From: Microbacterium sp. M28
GTDB lineage: Bacteria > Actinomycetota > Actinomycetes > Actinomycetales > Microbacteriaceae
NCBI RefSeq assembly: GCF_025836995.1
Contig: NZ_CP107546.1
Coordinates: forward strand, 930,001 to 994,000
Length of the DNA stretch: 64,000 bases
Direction of reading: 5' to 3'
Part shown: piece after piece, positions 18,247-27,449 of the stretch
How positions within the stretch are numbered: position 1 is the first letter of the stretch
Layout of the letters: each line of letters starts with the position of its first letter
Translations under genes and position numbers: made by a program
The notes under the pieces: model-generated
Told to the model about the DNA's origin: nothing
The model's input: only the letters and a program-made list of their open reading frames with translations
Databases searched by the model: none

Positions 18247-19500
18247 TCACTGCCGTTCGTGCTCATGCCGGTCTGACACGACCCCACCGATCGCCTTGAG
18301 GGCGTCCGCGACGGCATCCGTCGCGTCTCCCCAGCCCGAGACCGTGATGCGTTCCAGGCCCTGCCACGATGCCGCGCCGGTCAGCTCCAGCGCGATCGCC
18401 AGCGCGTCATCCGGGCGCGACTGCGGTTCCCACCAGGCGGACTGCACCCGGAGCACGGAGGCCCCGCGGTCGGCCTTGAGATCGACCCTCGCCGCGATCC
18501 GGTCATCGACGAGGACGGGCAGGGAGTAGTAGCCGTAGCGGCGTTTGTGGGCCGGCACGTAGATCTCGATCCGATAGTCCAGCTCGAACGCACGCAGTGC
18601 TCGTTCGCGGAACCAGACCACCGGGTCGAACGGCGTCAGCAGCGCGCTGGCGTCCACGCGGCGGGGCAGCACGGCATCGCGGTGCCGCCAGGTCGGCAGC
18701 GGACGACCTGCGCGCTCCCACCCGCGTACGACGACGGGCTCGAGCTCACCGGCGTCCACGAGGTCGGCGATGGCCTGCCGCACACCTGGTCGATCGCGCA
18801 GTCGGTGGTAGTCGGCCAGATCGGACTCCGTGGCGACGCCGGACGATCGCGCGGCGCGGCGCACCAGTTCGCGGAACGCCTCGTCGCGGGGGACGGGGCG
18901 AGCTCGGACCTCGTCGGGGATGACCTGCTCCGCCAATGCGTACCGGCGCTCGAACCCGCGGCGCCCGCTGATCGCGACGTCTCCGGTGCGCCACAGGTGC
19001 TCCAGCGCCAGTTTCACGTCATCCCAATCCCACCACGTGCCTCGCTCGCGCGGCGCGTCGTCGCGCAGGTCGGCGGGTCGCAGGGGACCGCGCGAGCGCA
19101 ACTCGTCCTTGACCCAGGAGATCGTGCGCGGATTCCGGCTCACCCAGGAGTCGGGGTCGCCCTCCCAACGGCGACGGAAGTCGGCCATCCGGAAGTCCCA
19201 CAGGCCCCAATCGGATGCCGGGATGAACGTCGCCTCATGCGCCAGGTACTCCACGTAGTGGGTCGTGCGGGCGTGGAAGATGCGCTCGAACAGGGCGTGG
19301 TCGTACGGTCCGAGCCGGGAGTAAAGCGGCATGTGATGCGACCGCGCGAAGACGTTGACCGAGTCGATCTGCAGAACGCCCATCCGCGCCATCGCACCGT
19401 GCACATGGCGGGCGGTGACGGTCGCCGGGCGGCGGCGAGTGAAGCCCTGCGCGGCGAGCGCGATGCGCCGCGCCTGCGCGGCGGTGAGAATCTGTGACAC
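18247..19500 (-). CDS. YcaQ/AlkZ-like DNA glycosylase (HTH_42 winged-helix family)
   Basis: 417 residues of the AlkZ-like superfamily (DUF1006/HTH_42), which unhooks DNA interstrand crosslinks or removes bulky alkyl bases. The catalytic segment GVLQIDSVNVFARSHHMPLYSR contains Q44-I-D46, the Q-x-D form found in E. coli YcaQ rather than the Q-x-Q form of Streptomyces AlkZ. THYVEYLAHEATFIP and the C-terminal KRRYGYYSLPVLVDDRIAARVDLKADR are family landmarks. The frame is open far upstream, but homologous text begins at GTG 19500 (SQILTAAQARRIAL). It is convergent with lemA and divergent from the AI-2E transporter gene. Confidence 0.85.
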   Translation of the reverse strand: MSQILTAAQARRIALAAQGFTRRRPATVTARHVHGAMARMGVLQIDSVNVFARSHHMPLYSRLGPYDHALFERIFHARTTHYVEYLAHEATFIPASDWGLWDFRMADFRRRWEGDPDSWVSRNPRTISWVKDELRSRGPLRPADLRDDAPRERGTWWDWDDVKLALEHLWRTGDVAISGRRGFERRYALAEQVIPDEVRARPVPRDEAFRELVRRAARSSGVATESDLADYHRLRDRPGVRQAIADLVDAGELEPVVVRGWERAGRPLPTWRHRDAVLPRRVDASALLTPFDPVVWFRERALRAFELDYRIEIYVPAHKRRYGYYSLPVLVDDRIAARVDLKADRGASVLRVQSAWWEPQSRPDDALAIALELTGAASWQGLERITVSGWGDATDAVADALKAIGGVVSDRHEHERQ

Positions 19501-19551
19501 GTCGGTCAGCGTAGCGCCGGGCACGGACACCGCCCCGCGTAGACTGACGGG

Positions 19552-20745
19552 ATGACGGACGAGAAGCGCCCCCGCAAGCGGGATCTTCTGTGGGGCGGCA
19601 TGCCCACGGAGCGCACCGTCCGCTCCGACATCGACCGCGCCGTCCCTTACGGTCTGCGGGTCACCGCCGCCTACGCGTGGCGCCTCCTGTTCATCGCCGC
19701 GGCCGTGGGAATCATCGTCTGGGTGGTCATCCAGCTGAAGCTGCTGGTGATCCCGCTGCTGATCGCGATCCTGATCTCGGCGCTCCTCACGCCGGCGGTC
19801 GGGTGGATGCTCCGTCACCGTGTCCCGCGGTGGCTGGCCATCATCATCGCGATGCTCGGCACCCTCGCCGTCGTCAGCGGCCTGCTCTGGCTCGTCATCT
19901 GGCAGGTGTCGCGGCAGTGGTCGCAGGTGCGCGACAGCACAGCGGCGTCCATCGAACGCCTGCGCGAGTATCTGATCGAGGGGCCGCTGCACCTTTCGGC
20001 TGCCGAGATCGAGTCGTACATCGACCAGGGGCTGGCGTTCCTGCAGCAGCAGGTCGACCTGCTGTGGTCGGGAGCGCTTGCGATCGGCACCACGGCCGGA
20101 CACGTCGTGACCGGCGCCGTGCTGGCCCTGTTCATCCTCGTCTGCCTGCTGGCCGACGGTGCCGGTATCTGGCGCTGGACGCTCAAGATCTTCCCGCGCG
20201 ATGCCCGGCCGGCAGCTGCCGCGGCTGCGAGCAACGGCTGGAGCACGCTGGTCAACTATGCGCGCACGCAGCTGCTCGTCGCCACGATCGACGCGATCGG
20301 CATCGGCCTCGGCGCGTTCTTCCTCGGGGTGCCGCTGGCGATCCCCGTGGCGGTGCTCGTCTTCCTCGGCGCCTTCGTCCCGATCGTCGGAGCCGTCGTC
20401 ACCGGCGCGGTCGCCGTCTTCCTCGCGCTGGTATACAACGGGCCGTGGATCGCCTTCTGGATGCTGATCGTCGTGCTCGGCGTCCAGCAGATCGAGGGAC
20501 ACATCCTGCAGCCGCTCCTGATGGGGTCCGCCGTCAAGGTCCACCCCCTCGCGGTGGTTCTCGTCGTCGCGGGCGGCACGATGATCGGCGGCATCCCCGG
20601 CGCCCTGTTCGCGGTTCCGCTGGCCGCCTTCGTGAACGTCGTCGCGGTGACCCTCAGCAGCGGCTCATGGCGCACCGGCGATGATCCGCACGGAGACCTG
20701 ATCTGGAGTACAGTGCCGCGCGAGCGGCGACGGAGGATTCAATGA
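19552..20745 (+). CDS. AI-2E family transporter (TqsA/PerM-like)
   Basis: 397 residues with the typical layout: membrane helices at about 45-85, an extracytoplasmic loop, and a C-terminal cluster containing GVPLAIPVAVLVFLGAFVPIVGAVV and VQQIEGHILQPLLMGSAVKVHPL, the most conserved part of the family. Despite the name, only a few members have been linked to autoinducer-2; others act in ion transport. TAGACT lies 6 nt before ATG 19552, indicating a leaderless message. It is translationally coupled to ilvA (ATGA). Confidence 0.9.
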   Translation: MTDEKRPRKRDLLWGGMPTERTVRSDIDRAVPYGLRVTAAYAWRLLFIAAAVGIIVWVVIQLKLLVIPLLIAILISALLTPAVGWMLRHRVPRWLAIIIAMLGTLAVVSGLLWLVIWQVSRQWSQVRDSTAASIERLREYLIEGPLHLSAAEIESYIDQGLAFLQQQVDLLWSGALAIGTTAGHVVTGAVLALFILVCLLADGAGIWRWTLKIFPRDARPAAAAAASNGWSTLVNYARTQLLVATIDAIGIGLGAFFLGVPLAIPVAVLVFLGAFVPIVGAVVTGAVAVFLALVYNGPWIAFWMLIVVLGVQQIEGHILQPLLMGSAVKVHPLAVVLVVAGGTMIGGIPGALFAVPLAAFVNVVAVTLSSGSWRTGDDPHGDLIWSTVPRERRRRIQ

Positions 20746-21971
20746 GCACAGCCCCCAGCCTGGCCGAGTTCGAGGAGGCCGCGCAGGGCCTGGCGGGTGT
20801 GATCACACACACTCCGACCCTGCCATCGCGAGCGCTCACGGATGTCTTCGGCGTGCCCGTCGTGCTCAAGATGGAGAACCTCCAGCGCACCGGCTCCTTC
20901 AAGATCCGCGGAGCGGCGCATCGGCTCTCCAAACTGACGGCGCAGGAGCGGGCGCGTGGTGTCGTGGCGGCATCCGCCGGCAACCACGCGCAGGGCGTGG
21001 CGCTCGCGGCGCAGGCGCTGGGGATTCCGGCGACGATCTTCATGCCCCTCGGCGTTCCGGTTCCCAAACTCCTCGCGACGCGCGGATACGGCGCCGAGGT
21101 CGTGCTCGATGGCGAGACCGTGGCGACGTCGCTGCGGCTGGCCGCTGAGTTCGCCGAGCGCACAGGGGCCGTGCTGATCCACCCGTTCGACCATCGCGAC
21201 ATCGTGATCGGGCAGGGAACGCTCGGACTCGAACTGCTCGAGGATGCGCCCGATCTCGACACCGTGCTCGTCGGCATCGGCGGCGGGGGGCTCATCGCGG
21301 GCATCGCCTCCGCGATCAGGGCGAAGGCGGCCGAGACCGGCCGTCGGATCCGCATCGTCGGCGTGCAGGCGGAGAACGCGGCGGCGACCGTGGCGTCGCT
21401 CGATGCCGGACACCGCGTGGCCATCGAGACCCGCCCGACCATCGCCGACGGCATCCTCGTCGCCGAGCCGGGCGCCGTGCCGTTCGAGATCATCCGCGAG
21501 CTCGTCGACGAGGTCGTCACCGTGAGCGACGACGACATCGCCCGTGCGCTGCTGGTGCTGCTGGAGCAGGCCAAGGTCGTCGTCGAGCCGGCCGGAGCCG
21601 TCGGCGTCGCCGCGATCCTCGCGGGCAAGATCCAGGCCACGGGTCCGACCATGGCCGTGCTGTCCGGCGGCAACATCGATCCGTTGCTCCTGCAGCGCGT
21701 CGTGGCGCACGGACTGGCCGCATCCGGTCGCTATCTCACGATCCGCATCCCGCTGCCCGACCGGCCGGGTCAGCTCGCTCGGGTGTCGGAGCTCGTCTCG
21801 CAGGCCGGGGCGAACGTCATGGAAGTGCTGCACACCCGCCACGGGCAGGGGCTGCAGATCAACGAGGTCGTCCTGCAGCTGAGCATCGAGACGCGAGGGG
21901 CGGAGCACACCGAGCTCACGCTCGACACGCTCCGCCGCGCCGGTTACGATCCGATGGTCGTTCCGGACTAG
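20742..21971 (+). CDS. ilvA: Threonine ammonia-lyase
   Basis: 409 residues: a PLP fold-type II domain followed by an ACT-like regulatory domain. NLQRTGSFKIRGAAHRLSKL carries the PLP lysine, SAGNHAQGVA the substrate loop and GIGGGGLIAGIA the phosphate-binding glycines. Residues about 325-405 (TIRIPLPDRPGQLARVSELVSQAGANVMEVLHTR) form a single ACT domain. It makes 2-oxobutanoate from threonine, the first step to isoleucine. A single ACT domain also fits catabolic, AMP- or amino-acid-sensitive variants, so biosynthetic or catabolic use is unresolved. The start overlaps the transporter stop. Confidence 0.93.
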   Translation: MSTAPSLAEFEEAAQGLAGVITHTPTLPSRALTDVFGVPVVLKMENLQRTGSFKIRGAAHRLSKLTAQERARGVVAASAGNHAQGVALAAQALGIPATIFMPLGVPVPKLLATRGYGAEVVLDGETVATSLRLAAEFAERTGAVLIHPFDHRDIVIGQGTLGLELLEDAPDLDTVLVGIGGGGLIAGIASAIRAKAAETGRRIRIVGVQAENAAATVASLDAGHRVAIETRPTIADGILVAEPGAVPFEIIRELVDEVVTVSDDDIARALLVLLEQAKVVVEPAGAVGVAAILAGKIQATGPTMAVLSGGNIDPLLLQRVVAHGLAASGRYLTIRIPLPDRPGQLARVSELVSQAGANVMEVLHTRHGQGLQINEVVLQLSIETRGAEHTELTLDTLRRAGYDPMVVPD

Positions 21972-21983
21972 GAACGATCCGGA

Positions 21984-22472
21984 TCAACCGGCGTAGGTCT
22001 CCACGGCCGTGATCTCGACCGAGATCGCGCGGCCGTTGGGGGCCTCGTAGCTGGTCGTGTCGCCGACCTTCAGTCCGAGGATGGCCTGCCCGAGCGGGCT
22101 GGCCTCGCTGTAGACGTCGAGGTCGCTGCCGACGGCGATCTCGCGGCTGCCGAGGAGGAAGACCTCTTCGCCGCCCGCGACGACCGCGGTGACGACGGTG
22201 CCCGGCTCGACGATGCCACGGCTCGCCGGGGCCTCGCCGACCTTGGCGGTCTTCAGCAGCTGCTCGAGCGTGCGGATGCGCGCCTCCTGCTTGCCCTGCT
22301 CGTCCTTGGCCGCGTGGTAGCCGCCGTTCTCCTTGAGGTCGCCCTCTTCGCGTGCGGCTTCGATGCGCTTCGCGATCTCTTCGCGGCCGACCGTGGAGAG
22401 GTGCTCGAGCTCGGCGACGAGTCGATCGTAGGCTTCCTGCGTGAGGAACGGGACCTGAGCGTCTGCGGACAC
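21984..22472 (-). CDS. greA: Transcription elongation factor GreA
   Basis: 162 residues, standard length. The N-terminal coiled coil (LTQEAYDRLVAELEHLSTVGREEIAKRIEAAREEGDLKENGGYHAAKDEQ) carries the acidic tip D-L-K-E-N that reaches the RNA polymerase active site and triggers cleavage of backtracked RNA. The C-terminal FKBP-like domain contains SPLGQAILGLKVGDTTSYEAPNGR. GTG 22472 has AAGGAG 8 nt upstream. It is convergent with ilvA and sits next to the DUF4307 gene as in many Actinobacteria, separated from it by a terminator. Confidence 0.96.
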   Translation of the reverse strand: MSADAQVPFLTQEAYDRLVAELEHLSTVGREEIAKRIEAAREEGDLKENGGYHAAKDEQGKQEARIRTLEQLLKTAKVGEAPASRGIVEPGTVVTAVVAGGEEVFLLGSREIAVGSDLDVYSEASPLGQAILGLKVGDTTSYEAPNGRAISVEITAVETYAG

Positions 22473-22522
22473 AGCGTGCTCCTTTGTTCAGCGCCCTTCA
22501 GAGCGCACCGGGGATATGCCAA

Positions 22523-22550
22523 GACGCCCCGGCGATCGTGCCGGGGCGTC
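22523..22550 (-). terminator. Rho-independent terminator of the DUF4307 gene
   Basis: Stem GACGCCCCGGC / GCCGGGGCGTC with a 6-nt loop, followed on the minus strand by TTGG. It insulates greA from the DUF4307 gene upstream. Confidence 0.75.
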
Positions 22551-22567
22551 AGTTGTCTGAGGCGAGT

Positions 22568-22954
22568 CTATGCGACCCAGCAGGAGTTGACCAAACCCGT
22601 GGTGGCCTCCGCGACGGTGCGCACGTTCTCCGTGAACGCCCGGCTGTGCTCCTCGGATGCCGGAATCTCGACGACCTTCCAGCCGACCACGCCGAACTCC
22701 TCGTCGAGCGCCTCGATGGCGCACGCGATGTCCTTGCCGGCCGCGCCGCTGACCTGGAACCGGACCTCGACCGAGTAGGGATCCGCGACCTCGAACCCCA
22801 GATCATCGGTGTCGACGGAGTTCATCGACTGCGAGATGGTCGACCAGCCGAAGTACGCCACGACGACGACGGCCAGGACGATGCCGATGATCCAGGGGAG
22901 CCGGCGACGGCGGCTGCGTCCGTAGCGGTCATCGAGTTCCTGGGCGGTCGTCAC
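22568..22954 (-). CDS. DUF4307 membrane-anchored protein
   Basis: 128 residues: a basic N-terminus (LDDRYGRSRRRRLPWI), one membrane helix at about 20-40 and an extracytoplasmic beta-rich domain ending in VNSCWVA. This fits DUF4307, an actinobacterial family usually encoded between greA and the mycothiol-conjugate amidase gene mca. The start is GTG 22954. Here mca is not adjacent; instead a small membrane protein and then the methionine block follow. The function is unknown. Two cysteines (near 82 and 125) could form a disulfide outside the membrane. Confidence 0.85.
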   Translation of the reverse strand: MTTAQELDDRYGRSRRRRLPWIIGIVLAVVVVAYFGWSTISQSMNSVDTDDLGFEVADPYSVEVRFQVSGAAGKDIACAIEALDEEFGVVGWKVVEIPASEEHSRAFTENVRTVAEATTGLVNSCWVA

Positions 22955-23022
22955 GAGGCGTGTCTTTCGGTCGTTAGGCTGGTCTTTACAGGTTATGCGA
23001 CCTGCGCACGAAAGGCGGCCAC

Positions 23023-23298
23023 ATGCTGGTTCTGTTCGGCTCCGAAACGCCGATGCCGACTCCGTCGATGACGGTGGACCCGGATTCGGTGACGCCGGGG
23101 TTCGCCGGGTTCGCCGCGATCGTGATCGTCCTCGTCGCCGTGGTGCTGCTGATCTGGGACATGAACCGACGCATCCGCAAGGTGCGGTACCGCGATGAGG
23201 TCCGCGAAGAGCTGGATGCCGAAGAGGCTGCAGCCCGTGACGCCGCCGCCCGTGAGGCAGACGGACCAGACGACGCGGTCGGCGACGTCAAGCACTGA
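23023..23298 (+). CDS. Small single-pass membrane protein, unrecognised
   Basis: 91 residues: a short extracytoplasmic part (SETPMPTPSMTVDPDSVTPG), one strong membrane helix at about 29-47 and a charged cytoplasmic tail rich in Arg, Glu and Asp (MNRRIRKVRYRDEVREELDAEEAAARD). The layout resembles small proteins found near mca in related genera, but I recognise no domain. It is divergent from the DUF4307 gene. ATG 23023 has GAAAGGCGG about 8 nt upstream. The acidic tail suggests a soluble partner. Confidence 0.7.
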   Translation: MLVLFGSETPMPTPSMTVDPDSVTPGFAGFAAIVIVLVAVVLLIWDMNRRIRKVRYRDEVREELDAEEAAARDAAAREADGPDDAVGDVKH

Positions 23299-23309
23299 CG
23301 CCGTGTGCG

Positions 23310-24077
23310 TCAGTGCATCGTCATCCCACCGGTGACGTTGATGCCCTGACCGGTCATGTATCCCGCCAGGTCGCTGGCCAGGAACAGTGCGACGCCCGCG
23401 ACGTCCTCGGGCGTCCCGGTGCGGCCCAGCGGGACCTGCGAGCGATCCTCCGCGGCCACCTCCTCGGCCGTCATGCCGCGGATCGCTCCGCCTTCGATGC
23501 GCTCACGATGCTTCATCGGCGTCTCGATGATCCCGGGGCAGATCGCGTTCACCGTGATGCCGCGGGACGCGAGTTCCGTCGCCATCGTCTTCGTGACGCC
23601 GAGCACCGCGTGCTTCGAGGCCACGTAGGCGGTCATCCCGCGGTACCCGTTCTTGCCGGCCTGCGATGAGATGAAGACGATCCGACCGGTTCGCTCCTGA
23701 TCGACGAGTCGTGCGGCGACGTGCTTGGCGACCAGGAAGGATCCCTTCGCGTTGACATCGAGGTTCAGATCCCACTGCGCCGACGTCGTCTCGGTCGCGA
23801 AGCCGAGCGTGGATGTGCCCGCCGCCGTCACGAGCGTGTCGATCGTGCCGAGCCGCTCGCCGATCTGCGAGACGGCGTCGGCGACGGCATCCTCGTCGCG
23901 CACATCGAGACGGATCGTCCACGCGTGCTCCTGCCGTCGGAGCAGCCCCTCGGGGAAGGAGAGGTCGGCGCTGATGACGGTCGAGCCCTCGCCGAGGAAA
24001 GCGTCGACGATCCCGGCACCGATGCCGCTGGCGCCACCGGTGACGAGGACGATGCGGCCGCGGAGCTCGTCGAACAC
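23310..24077 (-). CDS. SDR-family oxidoreductase (FabG-like)
   Basis: 255 residues of the classical short-chain dehydrogenase type. VLVTGGASGIGAGIVDAFL is the NAD(P)-binding TGxxxGIG motif, DVRDEDAV the adenine-ring region, FISSQAGKNGYRGMTAYVASKHAV gives the catalytic Ser and the Tyr-x-x-x-Lys pair, and NAICPGIIETPM follows as usual. The start codon GTG 24077 is immediately adjacent to the luxS stop, so the two are one transcript. Being last in the luxS unit, it may act on a metabolite of that pathway, but the substrate is not evident. Confidence 0.88.
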   Translation of the reverse strand: MFDELRGRIVLVTGGASGIGAGIVDAFLGEGSTVISADLSFPEGLLRRQEHAWTIRLDVRDEDAVADAVSQIGERLGTIDTLVTAAGTSTLGFATETTSAQWDLNLDVNAKGSFLVAKHVAARLVDQERTGRIVFISSQAGKNGYRGMTAYVASKHAVLGVTKTMATELASRGITVNAICPGIIETPMKHRERIEGGAIRGMTAEEVAAEDRSQVPLGRTGTPEDVAGVALFLASDLAGYMTGQGINVTGGMTMH

Positions 24078-24551
24078 TCAGGCCACCGTGCGCGTGAACG
24101 CGTCGAGGCTGATGCCCTGCTCGAGGATGCGCTTGGACCACTCCCGCGCGCTGTGCAGGCTGTGGTCGCGGTAGTTGCCGCACTCGACGGCGGAGACCCC
24201 GGGGACGTCGTCCCACTCGGCCTTCTCTGCGATGTACTCGAGCCCTGCCGTGACGGCGGTGACGACGTCCGCGACGGAGGGCTCGCCCCACGTGATGAGG
24301 TGGAATCCGGTGCGGCATCCGAAGGGGGAGATGTCGATGACGCCGTCGAGGTGATCCCGCAGGACGCTGGCCAGCAGGTGCTCGATCGTGTGCAGGCCCG
24401 CAGTGGGGATCTCGCCCTCGTTCGGCTGCACGAAGCGCACGTCGAAGTTCGAGATCGCGTCGCCCCGGGGGCCGTGCTCGGTGGCGATCAGGCGCACGTA
24501 CGGCGCGTGGACGGCGGTGTGATCGAGCGTGAAGCTCTCGACTTCGGCCAT
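24078..24551 (-). CDS. luxS: S-ribosylhomocysteine lyase
   Basis: 157 residues. All signature residues are present: His54 and His58 (GLHTIEHLL), Cys79 (SPFGCRTGF, the catalytic cysteine position) and Cys124 (VECGNYRDH, metal ligand). The enzyme splits S-ribosylhomocysteine into homocysteine and DPD, the autoinducer-2 precursor, as part of the activated methyl cycle. ATG 24551 has AAGGAGAG upstream. Its neighbours are a methionine ABC transporter and an aminotransferase, so sulfur-amino-acid recycling is the natural reading; signalling is possible but not shown. Confidence 0.96.
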   Translation of the reverse strand: MAEVESFTLDHTAVHAPYVRLIATEHGPRGDAISNFDVRFVQPNEGEIPTAGLHTIEHLLASVLRDHLDGVIDISPFGCRTGFHLITWGEPSVADVVTAVTAGLEYIAEKAEWDDVPGVSAVECGNYRDHSLHSAREWSKRILEQGISLDAFTRTVA

Positions 24552-24580
24552 GGGTCTCTCCTTGCAGATGGGTGTTTCGG

Positions 24581-24586
24581 ATTCTA
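24581..24586 (-). promoter_or_regulatory. Candidate -10 box for luxS
   Basis: TAGAAT on the minus strand overlaps the stop codon of the upstream aminotransferase gene and leaves a leader of about 25 nt with a Shine-Dalgarno sequence. luxS and the SDR gene could thus be expressed independently of the metNI genes. Confidence 0.45.
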
Positions 24587-25750
24587 CGGAAGTCGCCCGC
24601 CGGCGGGCGCTCCGAGGCGTTCGACGAGCTCGGCGAGGCGGTCGAGCGGATGGACCAGAGCGAGCCGGATGTACCCGCGGCCCCGGTCGCCGAAGCCGCT
24701 CCCCGGGGCGACGGCGACGCCGCGCTCTTCGAGCAGGCGCCTGGCGAGAACCGTGTCGTCCACTCCGCCGCTGGCGACCCACACGAAGAACGTCCCGTCC
24801 GCGGGGCTCACATCCCAGCCGCGTGCGCGCAGGCCGTCGACGACGAGGTCGCGGCGTCGGCGGTAGAGGTCGACGAGAGCGTCCGCCGCGCTCTGGTCGC
24901 CGGCCAGCGCCGCCGCTGCGGCATCCTGCGTCGCCCCGAAGATCGTGCTGAACGCGTGCGCCTGAAAGCCGCGCATGATGCCGATGATCTCGGCGGAGCC
25001 GGCGGCGTACCCGATGCGCCAGCCGGCCATGTTGTACGTCTTCGACAGCGTCGAGACCTCCACCGTGCGGTCGATGTCGACGGTGAGGGCCGACAGCGGT
25101 CGACGCTCGAAGCCGAGCGATGAATAGGCGAAGTCGTGGATGAACGCCGCTCCGAGACGCTCGGCTTCGGTGACCGTCCGCTCGAACGTCATCGAGGTCG
25201 CGGTCGCTCCCGTCGGATTGTGCGGATAGTTCAGCAGCACGGCCGCTGCGTCGGTGAGGGCCGCCAGCGCGGACCAGTCGGGCTGGTGCGCACGTTCCGG
25301 ATCCAGCGGCAGCAGGTGCAGGCGCGCACCGGCGAGGGCGGCTGCGCTCGCGTACGCCGGGTAGCCGGGATCGGGCACGACGACCGTCGCTCCGGGATCG
25401 GCGAGCCCGAGGACGGCCGCCATGAGTCCTTCGTGCGAGCCGTGGAAGGCGGCGATCTGGGACTGCGGATCGAGGTCGACACCGTGATCCTCGCGGTAGC
25501 GCAGGGCGATGGCGTCGGCGAGGGCAGGTCGTGTCCCATAGGCCGGATAGCTGTGATTGCCCGGTGCAGCCGCGGCCTTCTGCATCGCACGGACGACGTG
25601 CGCAGGGGTGGGCAGATCGGGATTGCCCTTGGAGACGTCGATGACGTCCACGCCCCTCGTTCTGGCCGCGGCGACCGCGGCATCCAGGGCGCCGAAGAAG
25701 TTCGTCGGGAGCGCGCGGACACGCGCGGCCGGCGCGATCGTGTCTATCAC
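24584..25750 (-). CDS. PLP-dependent aminotransferase, class I/II
   Basis: 388 residues, fold-type [25 protein letters not shown] (the NPTG substrate motif), [13 protein letters not shown] and [16 protein letters not shown] (PLP lysine in SKT) are present, ending in [12 protein letters not shown] with the carboxylate-binding Arg. GTG 25750 overlaps the metI stop as GTGA, so it belongs to the methionine-uptake operon. A role in transamination of methionine or 2-oxo-4-methylthiobutyrate is suggested by the neighbours, but the sequence alone also fits the general aspartate/alanine group (DapC/AlaA-like). Confidence 0.85.
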   Translation of the reverse strand: MIDTIAPAARVRALPTNFFGALDAAVAAARTRGVDVIDVSKGNPDLPTPAHVVRAMQKAAAAPGNHSYPAYGTRPALADAIALRYREDHGVDLDPQSQIAAFHGSHEGLMAAVLGLADPGATVVVPDPGYPAYASAAALAGARLHLLPLDPERAHQPDWSALAALTDAAAVLLNYPHNPTGATATSMTFERTVTEAERLGAAFIHDFAYSSLGFERRPLSALTVDIDRTVEVSTLSKTYNMAGWRIGYAAGSAEIIGIMRGFQAHAFSTIFGATQDAAAAALAGDQSAADALVDLYRRRRDLVVDGLRARGWDVSPADGTFFVWVASGGVDDTVLARRLLEERGVAVAPGSGFGDRGRGYIRLALVHPLDRLAELVERLGAPAGGRLP

Positions 25751-26406
25751 CGGCGTCGCAGCTTCCGCGCCAGGCGGGTTCCGAAGAGCTGGATCAGCTG
25801 CACGATCAGCACCAGGGTCACGACTGTGATCAGCATCGTGAACGCGTCGAACCGCTGGTAGCCGTAGCTGATCGCCAGGTCGCCGATGCCGCCGGCGCCG
25901 ACCGTTCCGGCCATCGCGGTCGCATCGAGCAGTCCGATGGTCGCCGTGGTGAGCGCGAGCACGAGTGAACCGCGCGCCTCGGGAAGCAGGAAACGCGTGA
26001 AGATCTGGACGGGGGTGGCACCCATCGACTTGGCGGCCTCCACGATGCCCTCCGGGACTTCCAGCAGGGAGTTCTCCACCAGACGGGCGATGTACGGCGA
26101 CACCATGATCGTCAGCGGCACCAGGGCCCCGTTCACGCCGATCGAGGTGCCCATCACGAGCCGCGTGAAGGGCAGGATCGCCACGAGCAGGATGATGAAC
26201 GGCAACGAGCGGACGACGTTGATGAATGCGTTCAGCAGGAACGACACCACCCGGTTCGGCAGGACGCCGCCCGGGCGGACGACCACGACGGCGATGCCGA
26301 GGAGGATGCCGAGGATCGAGCCGATGAACAGCGCGATCCCCAGCATGTACAGGGTCTCGCCGAGCGCTTCGAGGAAGAGCTCCGGGGTCAGGAGCGTGTC
26401 GATCAC
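25747..26406 (-). CDS. metI: Methionine ABC transporter permease MetI
   Basis: 219 residues with five membrane helices. The coupling motif [30 protein letters not shown] matches the EAA loop of MetI permeases, and [28 protein letters not shown] is family-typical. It forms the membrane pore of a D-/L-methionine importer with MetN and MetQ. GTG 26406 overlaps the metN stop, and its own stop overlaps the aminotransferase start. Gene order is metQ-metN-metI with tight coupling. Confidence 0.93.
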   Translation of the reverse strand: MIDTLLTPELFLEALGETLYMLGIALFIGSILGILLGIAVVVVRPGGVLPNRVVSFLLNAFINVVRSLPFIILLVAILPFTRLVMGTSIGVNGALVPLTIMVSPYIARLVENSLLEVPEGIVEAAKSMGATPVQIFTRFLLPEARGSLVLALTTATIGLLDATAMAGTVGAGGIGDLAISYGYQRFDAFTMLITVVTLVLIVQLIQLFGTRLARKLRRR

Positions 26407-27449
26407 GCGCGCACCTCCTCGATGCTGACGATCCGCTCCGCAAGGTAGGAGAAAGCCGCATCGCGCTGCGCGGCCGCCCCTTCGACCTGGATGATCATGT
26501 GTCCGACGGTGCGATCGCGGATATCGGTCATGTCGGCGTGGAGGATGTTGACCTCCAGCCCGAAGTCACGGACCAGGGCGCCGACGATCGGCGTCGTCAC
26601 CTCTTCGTCGAGGAATCGCAGCCGCCAGAGCGGGTGACCGCCGACCGCGCGGAGTACCCGTTCCGGGAGCTCCTGCGGGATGACGGTCCCGACGAAGGCG
26701 CGGGCGATCGGTGTACGAGGCTGGACGAACACGTCCATCACCGAACCCTGCTCGACGACGCGACCGCCCTCCATGACGGCGACGGTATGGCAGAGGTCCT
26801 TGATGACGTCCATCTCGTGCGTGACGACCAGGATCGTGGTGCCGTACTGCTCGTTCACGCGCCGCAGCAGGTCGATGATCTGCAGCGTCGTCGACGGATC
26901 CAGTGCGCTGGTCGCTTCGTCGCACAGCAGGACGGCTGGCTGCCGGATGATCGCCCGCGCGATCCCGACACGCTGCTTCTGTCCGCCCGAGAGCTGCCCG
27001 GGGTACGCGGACAGCCGTCCACCGAGCCCGACGAATTCGAGCGCTTCGGTCGCGCGGGCCTGTGCCTCCGCGCGCCCGACGCCGTCCAGGCGCAGCGGCA
27101 TGGCGACGTTGTCGAGCACGGTGACCGTCTCGAGCAGCTGGAACTGCTGGAAGATCATGCCGGTGCGCTTGCGGGCCGTGCGCAGCTCCGCCGTGGTGAG
27201 ACCCGCCAGATCGACGCCGTCCACGTGCACGGAACCCTCGGTGGGCAGATCCAGGGCGTTCACGAGCCGTATCAACGTGCTCTTGCCTGCACCGCTGTGG
27301 CCGATGACCCCGAAGATCTCGCCGCGCGGGATGCTGAGATCCACACCGTCCAGCGCCACGACGCCGTCACCATCCGGTCCGAAGCGTCGCGTGACGCCGT
27401 CGAATCGGACGGCGACGGTCGTTGTTCCGTCGCGGTGTGCGACGGTCAT
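26403..27449 (-). CDS. metN: Methionine ABC transporter ATP-binding protein MetN
   Basis: 348 residues. Walker A GHSGAGKST, Q-loop FQQFQLL, signature LSGGQKQR, Walker B VLLCDEATSALD and switch His in VVTHEMD are intact. After about residue 255 there is a C-terminal NIL/ACT-like domain (TPIVGALVRDFGLEVNILHADMTDI), which in MetN proteins binds methionine and blocks transport when the cell is replete. I place the start at ATG 27449, whose first base is the last base of the metQ stop. A TTG three bases earlier also fits the frame. Confidence 0.95.
   Translation of the reverse strand: MTVAHRDGTTTVAVRFDGVTRRFGPDGDGVVALDGVDLSIPRGEIFGVIGHSGAGKSTLIRLVNALDLPTEGSVHVDGVDLAGLTTAELRTARKRTGMIFQQFQLLETVTVLDNVAMPLRLDGVGRAEAQARATEALEFVGLGGRLSAYPGQLSGGQKQRVGIARAIIRQPAVLLCDEATSALDPSTTLQIIDLLRRVNEQYGTTILVVTHEMDVIKDLCHTVAVMEGGRVVEQGSVMDVFVQPRTPIARAFVGTVIPQELPERVLRAVGGHPLWRLRFLDEEVTTPIVGALVRDFGLEVNILHADMTDIRDRTVGHMIIQVEGAAAQRDAAFSYLAERIVSIEEVRA

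Noticed and set aside
18247..20544. 765-residue minus-strand protein across the AI-2E gene
   Set aside because: Sequence upstream of GTG 19500 is the antisense of the transporter gene, rich in Asp, Arg and Gln as expected from antisense of G/C-biased codons.
19552..20745. Naming the AI-2E gene tqsA
   Set aside because: The family is broad and no substrate evidence is present.
24552..26461. A 625-residue fused aminotransferase
   Set aside because: The extra N-terminal part is an alternative frame of metI; the real gene starts at GTG 25750 overlapping the metI stop.
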